Assembly (NCBI GenBank): GCA_031556405.1 | Contig: JAVBTC010000059.1 | Location: forward strand, 1-46,418 | Direction: 5' to 3' | Length of the DNA stretch: 46,418 nt | Source: WQZF01 sp031556405 | GTDB taxonomy: Bacteria > Pseudomonadota > Gammaproteobacteria > Burkholderiales > Rhodocyclaceae | Shown: piece by piece, positions 1 to 7,525 of the stretch | How the letters are laid out: every line of letters starts with the position of its first letter | Position numbering within the stretch: the stretch's first letter is position 1 | The notes under the pieces: model-generated | Seen by the model: the letters and a program-made list of their open reading frames with translations, nothing else | What the model was told of the DNA's origin: nothing | Databases searched by the model: none | Program-made: the position numbers and the translations under genes

Positions 1-89
1 TCATGGGCGCATTCCGGGCAGATCAGCAGGGCGCCGTCTTCGTAGGCGTATTCGGAATTGCATTTGGGGCAGGGGGGTAGGTTGCTCAC
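1..89 (-). CDS. yjdM: PhnA/YjdM-family zinc-ribbon protein, N-terminal fragment cut by window edge
   Basis: The 29 visible codons start with GTG and encode two CxxC pairs (Cys7/Cys10 and Cys24/Cys27) in the order typical of the N-terminal zinc ribbon of PhnA/YjdM proteins, with the family pattern CPKCNSEY followed by ICPEC. A GAGGTGA Shine-Dalgarno-like stretch lies about 7 bases upstream of the GTG, which supports this start. The rest of the gene lies left of the window. YjdM-type proteins are small cytosolic proteins once linked to phosphonate use, but the biochemical role is not settled, so only the family is claimed. Confidence 0.85.
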   Translation of the reverse strand, partial: MSNLPPCPKCNSEYAYEDGALLICPECAH

Positions 90-374
90 GGCGGTCTCAC
101 CTCAGAAGCGGTAAAAAACCGTGAAGTATATAAAGTTTCTCGTTTCCTTGCCCGGCGACCGATTCGGCAAAATGCCATCATCGTTGCGGAAGCCTGGAAA
201 TCCATCGTTATAAAAAGACAAAAACTGATGTTAAGGAATTTGGAAAAAATACCCGAGGCGGCCATGAAGGGCTGCGCGGGGAGACGGTTTCGCCGCCGTT
301 ATCCGCATGGGCCGGGATAGTGTGTGTGGACGGAATTCGGGGGGAATCATGAACGCATTGGGGAAGTTTTCTGG

Positions 375-394
375 ATTCCCGCCTGCGCGGGAAT
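375..394. repeat. dRS3-like palindromic repeat, copy 1
   Basis: The 20-mer ATTCCCGCCTGCGCGGGAAT is a near-perfect inverted repeat of the form ATTCCC(8N)GGGAAT. Two more copies lie at 25738-25757 and 25826-25845, and the flanking words CTGGATTCCC and GGAATGACG are shared. In Neisseria such elements are dispersed repeats called dRS3; the resemblance is in sequence only and function here is unknown. Confidence 0.75.
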
Positions 395-470
395 GACGAG
401 GTTTTTGTTCGTCCTGTGCGAAAAATGGCTGTCCGGGTTGCCGAGGCGCCGTCGTCTGCCAAGGCAGCAG

Positions 471-584
471 GCGTAGGGCGGAAAAACGAAGCGCCTTCCG
501 CCAATTCTCCAAGACAGGCATGGATGTTGGCGAACCCCTGGCATAACCCTGCGGCGGAAGGCGCTGCGCTTTTCCGCCCTACGC
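471..584. repeat. Inverted-repeat element with 32-bp arms
   Basis: Arms at 471-502 and 553-584 are inverted copies differing at about two positions by hand alignment. Each begins GCGTAGGGCGG and ends CCTTCCGCC, and a spacer of 50 bases separates them. No transposase is present and short open frames inside are not credible genes. This looks like a small non-autonomous dispersed element, or the site where one was assembled from two inverted repeat units. Confidence 0.7.
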
Positions 585-674
585 GGGAGGCGTCGGCAAA
601 TGTCTCCGCGGCGGAACGGTGGGCAGTGGCGAAGGCCACCGGTGAAAACACTCCAAAGGCAAAAAATCGAATCG

Positions 675-839
675 ATATTTTCTAAATAAGTGAAATATAT
701 TTTCATTTATGTATTGATATAAATACAATAATTATTTTTTTAATATGGAATTTATTCCGTCACCTTGTCGTGCTCATGATGCCTGCGCGGAGGAGCGCGG
801 TACCATCGTCACCGGCTTTTCCAGCGCACCGGTTCCCGG
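675..839. repeat. Duplicated exbB 3' end plus AT-rich flank, copy A
   Basis: This stretch covers the last 22 codons of exbB (774-839) and about 100 AT-rich bases beyond its stop. It matches 11188-11353, where the same exbB tail and a similar flank recur. Shared words include ATTTTCTAAAT (677-687 and 11191-11201) and TGGAATTT (746-753 and 11261-11268). In the coding part about 51 of 66 bases agree by hand count. The flank is less similar and gapped. Confidence 0.7.
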
Positions 840-1529
840 ATACGCCATTGGCCGGCCCAGCGACAGGAAAGTAAACAGCTCATGCGCGAACGCATCGATC
901 CTCGCAAGCAACACCCGGTTACTGCGGACCAGCCAGTTGTAGCCGACCACCGACGGAATCGCGACGGCCAGGCCAAGCGCGGTCATGATCAACGCCTCGC
1001 CGACGGGGCCGGCGACCCTGTCGAGCGTTCCCGAACCGCTCATGCCGATGGCCAGCAGCGCATGGTAAATACCCCAGACCGTTCCAAACAGCCCGACGAA
1101 GGGCGCGGTCGAGCCGATCGTCGCCAGCGCCGTCAATCCGTTTTCCAGCCGCGCGGTCTCCTCGTCGATGATCTTGCGCATCGTGCGGGTCAGGAATTCC
1201 CGCTGCGTTCCCGCCTCCTCGAGCTTCGCCCCGCAGAAACGGGCGTGGTGCCCGTGCGCGTGCAGCGCCTGCGCGGCCAGGTGCGAGAACGGACATTGCG
1301 CGCCGCGCGCCGCCAGTTCGGAGGCCACCGCATCGAGCGAGGAAGCATTCCAGAAAAACGCCAGGAATGCCCTGCTGCGCCGCTGACGCACAAACGAGGC
1401 GATACCCTTGAGAAAAATCAGCGACCATGAAATCACCGACATCGACAACAGAATGACGAGGATGGCTTTACCCACCACATCGCTTTGGGCAATGAAATGG
1501 CCGAAGCCGAGTGCAACGGGTTCATTCAT
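774..1529 (-). CDS. exbB: ExbB-type MotA/TolQ/ExbB proton channel protein
   Basis: The 251-residue protein has the three-segment plan of ExbB: a first membrane helix near residues 18-42, a long cytoplasmic stretch, then two helices around residues 130-160 and 180-200 containing the family signature TIGSTAPFVGLFGTVWGI. ExbB forms the inner-membrane channel that, with ExbD, couples proton flow to TonB for outer-membrane transport. It starts three bases after the stop of a tonB remnant, so the pair was once a tonB-exbB operon. Downstream there is no exbD, only repeats and AT-rich DNA. The gene is full length and may still work with an ExbD encoded elsewhere. Confidence 0.9.
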   Translation of the reverse strand: MNEPVALGFGHFIAQSDVVGKAILVILLSMSVISWSLIFLKGIASFVRQRRSRAFLAFFWNASSLDAVASELAARGAQCPFSHLAAQALHAHGHHARFCGAKLEEAGTQREFLTRTMRKIIDEETARLENGLTALATIGSTAPFVGLFGTVWGIYHALLAIGMSGSGTLDRVAGPVGEALIMTALGLAVAIPSVVGYNWLVRSNRVLLARIDAFAHELFTFLSLGRPMAYPGTGALEKPVTMVPRSSAQAS

Positions 1530-1532
1530 GAA

Positions 1533-1757
1533 TCAGCGTTCCAGGTAAAAGTTGAATGGGGCCAGAACCCGCACGGAAATCCCCCGTCCGTTTTCGAGAT
1601 AGGGCTGGAATTTCGCCCTGGCGAGCGCCGTTCTCGCGGCTTCGTCGAGGCGGAAAAGCCTCGAGGATTCGGCGATGGCGATTTCCCGCACATCGCCGTC
1701 GGCATCGACCAGTGCGCGCGGCATGCCCCTGCCTTCCTCCCGCCGACGCCGCGAGAC
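1533..1757 (-). pseudogene. tonB: tonB remnant: C-terminal TonB domain only
   Basis: An in-frame stretch reads SRRRREEGRG-MPRALVDADG and then a run ending FNFYLER, which follows the TonB C-terminal consensus (EEGRV, VLVDADG, SS, LDEAA, ARFQPY, PFNFxL). A stop codon and AT-rich DNA lie directly upstream, so the signal anchor and the Pro-rich spacer of TonB are missing. A GGAGGA motif precedes the internal ATG at 1722-1724, so a 63-residue soluble product is possible, but without its membrane anchor it should not transduce energy. It abuts exbB by three bases. I read it as a truncated gene; a short dedicated TonB-domain protein is the alternative. Confidence 0.75.
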
Positions 1758-2122
1758 ATCGCTATATAGAATATTTTATAACGATAAATAACGAACATAA
1801 TCCGAAAAAACCGGCAAACACGGGGATTGCCCGGGTCGATACAATTCGATATATTAAATTAAATATAACGAACCCGGATCATAACGCCACTCAAGCGAAG
1901 GTGAAAGATTGGCGGAATGAGGATGCGCATGTCGCGGAAAGAAACCCCCGGCGAGGCGGCGCTGAAGGAAGTGAAGGCCGTGGGGCAGGTGCGCCGCAGG
2001 GCGGCGGCACCGAAACGGGCTGTGCCGCCAAGAAGCTCAGCAGCGCGGGTTTTCCTGGAGGGCGAACGCAACTTCGACAACGGGGCTTTCCGTCGATAAC
2101 CCCGTCGTCTCTACGGTTGTCG
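1758..2122. other. Gap with AT-rich segment, no supported gene
   Basis: Bases 1760-1880 are strongly AT-rich, in contrast to the GC-rich genes on either side. Short open frames between 1890 and 2100 show arbitrary Arg/Pro-rich composition typical of non-coding GC-rich DNA. I see no convincing promoter or RNA gene here. Confidence 0.5.
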
Positions 2123-2310
2123 TTGGAGCGTTTTCGATCCAAGGGTGTGCGTTATTCCGCGTGGGCACGCTGCGCTTTGCCCACCCTACCGTCAGGACGA
2201 ACTCCATGCCGGCGCTGGATTCATACCAAGGATTGCAGGGTGGCGCATTCACATGGATGGGCGCGGCGTGCCCACGCGGAATGTATGCGCCTGAATCGAA
2301 AATGCTCTAG
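2123..2310. repeat. MITE-like long imperfect inverted repeat
   Basis: Left arm 2123-2170 and right arm 2266-2310 are inverted copies. The inner 17 bases, ATTCCGCGTGGGCACGC at 2154-2170, are matched perfectly by the reverse complement at 2266-2282. Outward, GAGCGTTTTCGATC pairs with GAATCGAAAATGCTC with few mismatches. A second inner pairing (GCCCACCCT with AGGGTGGCG) adds to the folding potential. There is no open reading frame of note, so this looks like a non-autonomous repeat. Confidence 0.7.
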
Positions 2311-2344
2311 CCGCAGTAGTTGGCCGCCGTAGTTAGCCGCCGAG

Positions 2345-3346
2345 TTAGCCACCTATACGCACGACGGTTCGCCCTTTCGCGCGGCCTTTGACGAAATCGT
2401 CGAAGCAGCCGGGCAGCGCTTCCAGATCGATCACGCGCGTGATCTCCATCAGGTGGCGCGGCTTGAGGTCCGCGCCGAGGCGCTGCCAGACCCGTTGGCG
2501 AATCGGGTATGCGATGAATCCCGAATCGACGCCCACGAGGCTGATGCCCCGGAGGATGAAAGGGAAGACGGTGCTGTGCAGTTCCGCGCTGGCGGCATTG
2601 CCGATGCTGGCGATCGTGCCCGCCCGCTTCATCGTGGCGATCACCCAGCTCAGCAGCGGGCCGCCGACGTTGTCTACCGCTCCCGCCCATTGTTCGCGCT
2701 CCAGGGTCTTGACCTTGGCAAGATCGATGCTCGATGCCGGCTTGACGTCGGCGGCGCCGAGTTGTTTCAGGTAGGCCGTCTCCGCCGTCTTGGAGGTCAG
2801 CGCGACCACCTCGTAACCCAGGCCGGCCAGCATGTCGATCGCCAGGCTGCCGACGCCTCCGGTGGCGCCGGTCACGAGGACCGGGCCGTTGCCGGGCGAC
2901 AGGTCGTTCGCCTCCATCCGCACGATTCCCAATGCGGCGGTGAATCCGGCGGTGCCGAGCGCCATCGCTTCGAGCAGGCTCAGGCCATCCGGCAGGGATA
3001 CGATCCAGTCGGCGGGCACCCTGGCGTATTCGGCATATCCGCCATGGTGCGACACGCCGATGTCGAAGGCCGTCGCCACCACCTTGTCGCCCGGGACGTA
3101 GCGGGGATCGGATGAGTGTATGACTTCGCCCGCCAGGTCGATGCCGCCGACACAGGGAAAGCGGCGAATGATCTTCCCGGCTCCGGTCGCGGCCAGGGCG
3201 TCCTTGTAGTTGACGCTGGAAAAGGCCACCTTCACGGTGACCTCTCCGGCATCGAGCTGGTCGCGGGTCAGGTGCGACAGACGGTTTCTGATCGATCCGT
3301 CTTCCGCCTTGTCGATCAGCAGGACCTGGAAGGGTGTATTCGGCAT
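2345..3346 (-). CDS. acuI: AcuI/YhdH-family NADPH-dependent acrylyl-CoA (enoyl) reductase
   Basis: The 333-residue protein is a medium-chain dehydrogenase/reductase of the YhdH/AcuI group. It has an N-terminal GroES-like domain with SSVNYKD at 43-49, then a Rossmann fold with GATGGVG at 160-166. It lacks the zinc-ligand pattern of alcohol dehydrogenases. AcuI reduces acryloyl-CoA to propionyl-CoA with NADPH. I chose the ATG at 3346 because GGAG sits 6 bases upstream and the protein then begins like the family (MPNTPFQVLLIDK). It is the last gene of the fadH-badH-badI-acuI operon, 79 bases after badI, so it may reduce an unsaturated CoA intermediate of the same pathway. The substrate is inferred, not shown. 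Confidence 0.87.
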   Translation of the reverse strand: MPNTPFQVLLIDKAEDGSIRNRLSHLTRDQLDAGEVTVKVAFSSVNYKDALAATGAGKIIRRFPCVGGIDLAGEVIHSSDPRYVPGDKVVATAFDIGVSHHGGYAEYARVPADWIVSLPDGLSLLEAMALGTAGFTAALGIVRMEANDLSPGNGPVLVTGATGGVGSLAIDMLAGLGYEVVALTSKTAETAYLKQLGAADVKPASSIDLAKVKTLEREQWAGAVDNVGGPLLSWVIATMKRAGTIASIGNAASAELHSTVFPFILRGISLVGVDSGFIAYPIRQRVWQRLGADLKPRHLMEITRVIDLEALPGCFDDFVKGRAKGRTVVRIGG

Positions 3347-3425
3347 GTGGTGCTCCATGGCTTGGCCTCGGGGGCATGAAGATCGGTTATGGACGGACCT
3401 CTGGGCGAGCAGGCGACGGCGCTCG

Positions 3426-4235
3426 TCATGATTCTCCGGCCGTGTTCTCGCCGCCGTCCGGATCGCGGAAACGCGGCTTGCGCTTTTCCAGGAAGGCGAC
3501 GACACCCTCATGGGATTCGGCCGTGCCGTAGTAGAGACTCAGCGCCTGCATGCCCAGACCGCCGATGCCGCGGATGGAGTCGGTATCCGCGTTGAACGAA
3601 CGCTTGGCGATCGCCAGCGCGGTCGGGCTCATCGCCAGAATCTCCTGGCACCAGCGGTCGACTTCGGCGTCGAGTTCCGCCTGGGGCACGACGGCGTTCA
3701 CCAGCCCCATTTCCAGCGCCTGCCGGGCGCTGTAGCGGCGGCACAGGAACCAGATTTCGCGGGCCTTCTTCTCTCCGACCACGCGGGCGAGCAATGCCGT
3801 GCCGAACCCCGGATCCACCGATCCGACCTTCGGCCCGACCTGACCGAACTGCGCCGTTTCGGACGCGATGGCCAGGTCGCAGCAGGTGACCAGCACATTG
3901 CCGCCGCCGATTGCATAGCCGTTGACGCGGGCGATGACCGGCTTCGGCACGTCGCGGATGAGTCCTTGCAGTTCCTCGACCGGCAGACCGATCAGGCCGC
4001 GGCCATCATAGCCGCCATCGTGGGCCGACTGGTCGCCCCCGGTGCAGAATGCCTTGTCGCCGGCGCCGGTCAGGACGACGACGCCGATCGACTTGTCCCA
4101 CGCCGCCCTGTGCAGCGCGTCGATCAGTTCGTCGCAGGTCTTGCCGCGAAACGCGTTGTATTTGTCCGGGCGGTTGATGGTGATGCGCGCGACGCCCGCC
4201 TCGGCGGTGAAAACGATATCGGTGTAGTGGCTCAT
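3426..4235 (-). CDS. badI: 2-ketocyclohexanecarboxyl-CoA hydrolase (BadI-like)
   Basis: The 269-residue protein belongs to the crotonase superfamily and closely resembles BadI of Rhodopseudomonas palustris and its relative MenB. Visible marks are NRPDKYNAFRGKTCDEL at 21-37, CTGGDQSAHDGGYDGRG at 64-80, GYAIGGGNV at 106-114 and GQVGPKVGSVDPGFG at 131-145. BadI hydrolyses the ring of 2-ketocyclohexanecarboxyl-CoA to give pimeloyl-CoA. The gene starts six bases after badH stops, so the two are surely cotranscribed, and BadH makes the BadI substrate. MenB (naphthoate synthase) is the main alternative, but the badH partner and the absence of menaquinone genes favour BadI. Confidence 0.9.
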   Translation of the reverse strand: MSHYTDIVFTAEAGVARITINRPDKYNAFRGKTCDELIDALHRAAWDKSIGVVVLTGAGDKAFCTGGDQSAHDGGYDGRGLIGLPVEELQGLIRDVPKPVIARVNGYAIGGGNVLVTCCDLAIASETAQFGQVGPKVGSVDPGFGTALLARVVGEKKAREIWFLCRRYSARQALEMGLVNAVVPQAELDAEVDRWCQEILAMSPTALAIAKRSFNADTDSIRGIGGLGMQALSLYYGTAESHEGVVAFLEKRKPRFRDPDGGENTAGES

Positions 4236-4241
4236 GATGAT

Positions 4242-5009
4242 TCATCCATGCATGGTCAGGCCGCCGGACACGCTGACGACCTGGCCGGTAATAAAATCGG
4301 CATCGTCGCTGGAGAAGAAAGCGACCATCCCGGGGATGTCTTCGGGCTGGCCGACCCGCTTGAGCGGAATCGCGCGCACCAGACCGTCGTAGATCTTCCT
4401 GCCTACTTCGCCTTCCCCCGTGAAGGAGCGGAGAATGGCCGTATCCGTCGGGCCCGGGCAGACGACGTTGACGCGTACGTTGCTGCGCGCGGTTTCACGG
4501 GCGAGGGTCTTGCTGAAGGCGATGATTCCGCCCTTGCAGGCGGAATAGACGGATTCGCCGGAGGAACCGACGCGGCCGGCATCGGAAGCGATGTTGACGA
4601 TCTTTCCACCGCCGTCGGCAATCATGATCGGCAGTACCGCATGTTGCAGGTTCAGCGGGCCCATCAGATTGATATCGACGAGTTTCCGCCAGAAATCCGG
4701 GGTGGTGTCGACGAAGGGCTTGACCGCGTCCCAGCCGGCGTTGTTCACCAGGATGTCGATGCGCCCCAGGGTTTTCCGCGCTTCCCCGACCTGCGCCGCG
4801 ACGCCTGCATGGTCGGTGATGTCCATGCGCAGCGGCGTGATGCTGTCGGAGTATTCCTTGAGTTCACGCGCCATTTCGTCCAGGGCCGTCTCGCTGATGT
4901 CGGCCGCCACGACGTGGGCGCCTTCCTCGCAGAAGCGTTTCACGAGCGCCCGGCCGATGCCGCCGGCCGCCCCTGTGATGATTGCCACTTTTCCCTTGAG
5001 ACCACGCAT
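4242..5009 (-). CDS. badH: 2-hydroxycyclohexanecarboxyl-CoA dehydrogenase (BadH-like SDR)
   Basis: The 255-residue short-chain dehydrogenase has the NAD-binding motif TGAAGGIG at 12-19, NNAG at 89-92, and the catalytic set Ser142, Tyr155 and Lys159 in SVYSACK. The C-terminal pattern DADFITGQVVSVSGGLTMHG is very like R. palustris BadH, which oxidises 2-hydroxycyclohexanecarboxyl-CoA to the 2-keto form. I chose the ATG at 5009 because GGAGGA lies 6-7 bases upstream; an ATG five codons earlier overlaps that ribosome site. The next gene, badI, cleaves the product. About 200 bases with a C/T-rich tandem repeat separate it from fadH. Confidence 0.9.
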   Translation of the reverse strand: MRGLKGKVAIITGAAGGIGRALVKRFCEEGAHVVAADISETALDEMARELKEYSDSITPLRMDITDHAGVAAQVGEARKTLGRIDILVNNAGWDAVKPFVDTTPDFWRKLVDINLMGPLNLQHAVLPIMIADGGGKIVNIASDAGRVGSSGESVYSACKGGIIAFSKTLARETARSNVRVNVVCPGPTDTAILRSFTGEGEVGRKIYDGLVRAIPLKRVGQPEDIPGMVAFFSSDDADFITGQVVSVSGGLTMHG

Positions 5010-5156
5010 ATGCACTTCCTCCATGAATGACGCGCTGAACGATGCGTTTTATGCGGCGCGGTGACGGCCGTCGCATGGGCACGCGACTTGAATTTCCACA
5101 GCTTTCCGGCCGCCCTGTTTTCGTATCCGGGGGTGTTCGTTTCGCTCCGTTTTCCT

Positions 5157-5206
5157 CCGCTTCCTTCCCTCCGCTTCCCTCTCTCCGCTTCCCTCTCTCC
5201 GCTCCC
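5157..5206. repeat. C/T-rich tandem repeat, unit about 14 bp
   Basis: The unit CCGCTTCCCTCTCT occurs twice in full with partial copies on both sides, lying between the fadH stop and the badH start. On the transcribed strand it is a purine-rich GGAGAGA tract inside the operon leader. It may only be slippage-prone sequence. Confidence 0.75.
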
Positions 5207-5215
5207 GGCTGGCGG

Positions 5216-7234
5216 TCAAATATTCACCGCGAGGCGGGTGGCCTGATCGATTGCGCGCAGCGCATCCAGTTCTTCCGCGACATCGGCGCCGCCGATGATG
5301 TGGAATTTCAGGCCGGCCCGTTGCAGGTGGCTGGCGATCTTTCGCTCGGAAATCTGCCCGGTGCACAAGATGACGTTGTCCACGTCGAGCACGTGGCTCT
5401 TGCCGTCCACCGTGTAGTGCAGGCCCTCGTCGTCGATTGCGTCGTAGGTTGCGCCCGAGGTCATCGCGACCTTCGCCTTCTTCAGCTTCGCCTTCAGGAT
5501 CCAGCCGGTCGACTTGCCGAGGTTTTTTCCCAGGGATTCGGGCTTGCGCTGGAACATGTGCACGCTGCGGGCGGGCGGATGCGCCTCCGGCGCCATCAGC
5601 CCGCCGGGCGACGCATCGTCCGGGCGCACGCCCCATGCCTTGTAGAAGGTTTTGATGTCCAGGGATTCGGCGCGGTCGCCGATCAGGAACTCGGCGACAT
5701 CGAAGCCGATGCCGCCGGCACCGAGGATCGCCACCCTGCGGCCGACGGACTTGCGCCCGCTCAGCACGTCGACGTAGTTCAGCACCTTGGGATGATCGAC
5801 GCCGGGGATATCCGGCTTGCGCGGCACGATTCCCGTCGCCACGATGATTTCGTCGAAGCCGCCGGCCTTGAGCAGGTCCACGTCCGCCGCCCTGCCGAGG
5901 TGAACCGTCACCTTGTATTTGTCCAGCATCGCCGTGAAGTAGCGCAGCAGTTCGTTGAATTCGTGCTTGCCCGGAGCCTGTTTCGCCAGGTTCAACTGGC
6001 CGCCCAGCGCATGGGCCGCCTCATAGAGCGTCACCGCGTGGCCGCGCTCCGCCGCGCTGATTGCAAAGGCCATTCCGGCCGCACCGCCGCCGACGACGGC
6101 AAGCTTCCTGGCGACTGCGGCCTTGCCCGAGGGAAATTCGATTTCGTGCCCGGCGCGCGGATTCACCAGGCAGGTGGCCGTGCGCCCGGTGAAAATCCGG
6201 TCCAGGCAGGCCTGATTGCAGGCGATGCAGGTATTGATTTCCGCATCGAGGCCGAGCCGGACCTTTCTGGCGAAATCCGGATCCGCCAGCAGCGGACGCG
6301 CCATCGACACCAGGTCGGCCGCCCCGGAGGCGATGATTTCCTCGGCGATCTCCGGGGTATTGATGCGGTTCGACGCCATCACCGGAATGGAAACCGCCTG
6401 CTTGACGTTCCTTACCGCTGCGACCCAGGCGCCGCGCGGCACCGCCGCCGCGATGGTCGGGATGTTCGACTCGTGCCAGCCGATCCCGGTGTTGAGGAGA
6501 TCGGCCCCGGCGGTTTCGGCACGGCGGGCGAAATCGGCGATTTCGGCGCCGGTCATGCCGCCGTCCATCAGATCGATCGCGGAAATGCGGTAGATGACGA
6601 GAAAGCCGCACCCCACGCGCCTGCGTACCGCGGCGATGATCTCCAGCGGGAAACGGAGGCGCGCCTCATGGCTGCCGCCGAATTCATCGTCGCGCCGGTT
6701 GGTGATCGCCGAGGTGAATTCGTTGATCAGGTAGCCTTCCGAACCCATGATCTCGACGCCCGCATAACCGGCCCGTTCGGCCAGTTCGGCGGTGCGGGCG
6801 TAGCGCTCGACCAGGTTCCAGACCTCGGGCGTGCGCAGAGCACTCGGCGTGAACGCGTTGATGCGGGCCTTGAGCGCGGATGGCGCCACGCAGGTGGGCA
6901 CCTTGGCGTAGCGCCCGGCGTGCAGGATCTGCAGGACGATCCGCCCGCCCGCCTGGCGAATCGCGGACGTGATCGGCCGATGTTCTTCCACCTGCGCTTC
7001 GTTGTCGAGAAACAGCCCGCCTTCGTCCATGACTCCTTCGGGCGTGGGCGCGCATCCGCCGGTGAGGATCAGGCCGATTTCACCCTCGGCCCTGCGGGCA
7101 TAGAAGGCGGCCAGGCGCTCGTGGGGGCGGTCGAGGGTTTCGATGCGGGTATGCATGGCGCCCATGACCATGCGGTTCGGCAGTTCCGTGCCGGCAACAC
7201 GCAAGGGCGAAAGCAGATTGGGATAGTTCTTCAT
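5216..7234 (-). CDS. fadH: 2,4-dienoyl-CoA reductase, FadH type (FMN/FAD/4Fe-4S)
   Basis: The 672-residue protein has the same length and plan as E. coli FadH: an N-terminal FMN-binding old-yellow-enzyme barrel, a 4Fe-4S cluster, and a C-terminal FAD/NADPH domain. The active-site segments MGSEGYLINE and GIGWHE (Tyr and His) are present, as is the cluster motif CIACNQACLDRIFTGRTATC and the FAD motif VVGGGAAGMA. FadH reduces 2,4-dienoyl-CoA with NADPH during unsaturated fatty acid oxidation. Here it heads an operon with badH and badI, so a cyclic diene-CoA is a plausible substrate; this is inference. The ATG at 7234 gives the E. coli-like N-terminus (MKNYPNLLSPL). No strong ribosome site is visible, only GGAG further upstream. 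Confidence 0.92.
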   Translation of the reverse strand: MKNYPNLLSPLRVAGTELPNRMVMGAMHTRIETLDRPHERLAAFYARRAEGEIGLILTGGCAPTPEGVMDEGGLFLDNEAQVEEHRPITSAIRQAGGRIVLQILHAGRYAKVPTCVAPSALKARINAFTPSALRTPEVWNLVERYARTAELAERAGYAGVEIMGSEGYLINEFTSAITNRRDDEFGGSHEARLRFPLEIIAAVRRRVGCGFLVIYRISAIDLMDGGMTGAEIADFARRAETAGADLLNTGIGWHESNIPTIAAAVPRGAWVAAVRNVKQAVSIPVMASNRINTPEIAEEIIASGAADLVSMARPLLADPDFARKVRLGLDAEINTCIACNQACLDRIFTGRTATCLVNPRAGHEIEFPSGKAAVARKLAVVGGGAAGMAFAISAAERGHAVTLYEAAHALGGQLNLAKQAPGKHEFNELLRYFTAMLDKYKVTVHLGRAADVDLLKAGGFDEIIVATGIVPRKPDIPGVDHPKVLNYVDVLSGRKSVGRRVAILGAGGIGFDVAEFLIGDRAESLDIKTFYKAWGVRPDDASPGGLMAPEAHPPARSVHMFQRKPESLGKNLGKSTGWILKAKLKKAKVAMTSGATYDAIDDEGLHYTVDGKSHVLDVDNVILCTGQISERKIASHLQRAGLKFHIIGGADVAEELDALRAIDQATRLAVNI

Positions 7235-7341
7235 TGCGCTGTCTTGTCTCCACGGCACGACCCTCTGTGGGGCTATGTGGAGGATGATGAGGTGGAAAGA
7301 CAATCGTGTCAAGTAGTTGATGTATTTTATTGTGAAAGTCT

Positions 7342-7369
7342 ATTTTATGCGCGACAATTGGCCTGTAAA
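7342..7369 (-). promoter_or_regulatory. Candidate sigma70 promoter for fadH-badH-badI-acuI
   Basis: On the minus strand, TTTACA (7364-7369) and TAAAAT (7342-7347) are 16 bases apart, a good match to -35 and -10 elements, and lie about 110 bases upstream of the fadH start. A second TTGACA lies nearer the gene but has no good -10. Confidence 0.45.
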
Positions 7370-7388
7370 TACAATGTAACGCATCAAT

Positions 7389-7398
7389 ACGTATACGT
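7389..7398. promoter_or_regulatory. Palindrome ACGTATACGT, candidate MarR operator
   Basis: A perfect 10-base palindrome lies in the shared control region between divergent fadH and the badR-like gene, just upstream of the candidate fadH promoter. MarR-family proteins bind short palindromes in such divergent intervals. Assignment to this regulator is inference. Confidence 0.3.
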
Positions 7399-7525
7399 TT
7401 ATCGTGAAATGAATGCCTCGCTTGCCCTGCCGCCGGGGAAGGGCGGAGGTCCGCTGGCATTCCATCTCCCTGCTATACTCCCCGCGCGCAAACTCGCGCC
7501 CCCATGATGCCGAAGGCGCATTCCC

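Noticed and set aside
208..706. Small open frames in the left gap, one 147 codons long
   Set aside because: They run through the inverted repeat element and the dRS3-like copy, and their translation is repeat-derived.
3426..4235. Assignment of this gene as menB
   Set aside because: MenB and BadI are close relatives, but the adjacent badH gene and the lack of menaquinone genes support BadI.
5042..7507. Long plus-strand open frame across fadH
   Set aside because: It runs antisense to FadH, whose active-site and cluster motifs are intact. Its own translation is low-complexity Arg/Gly/His/Asp.
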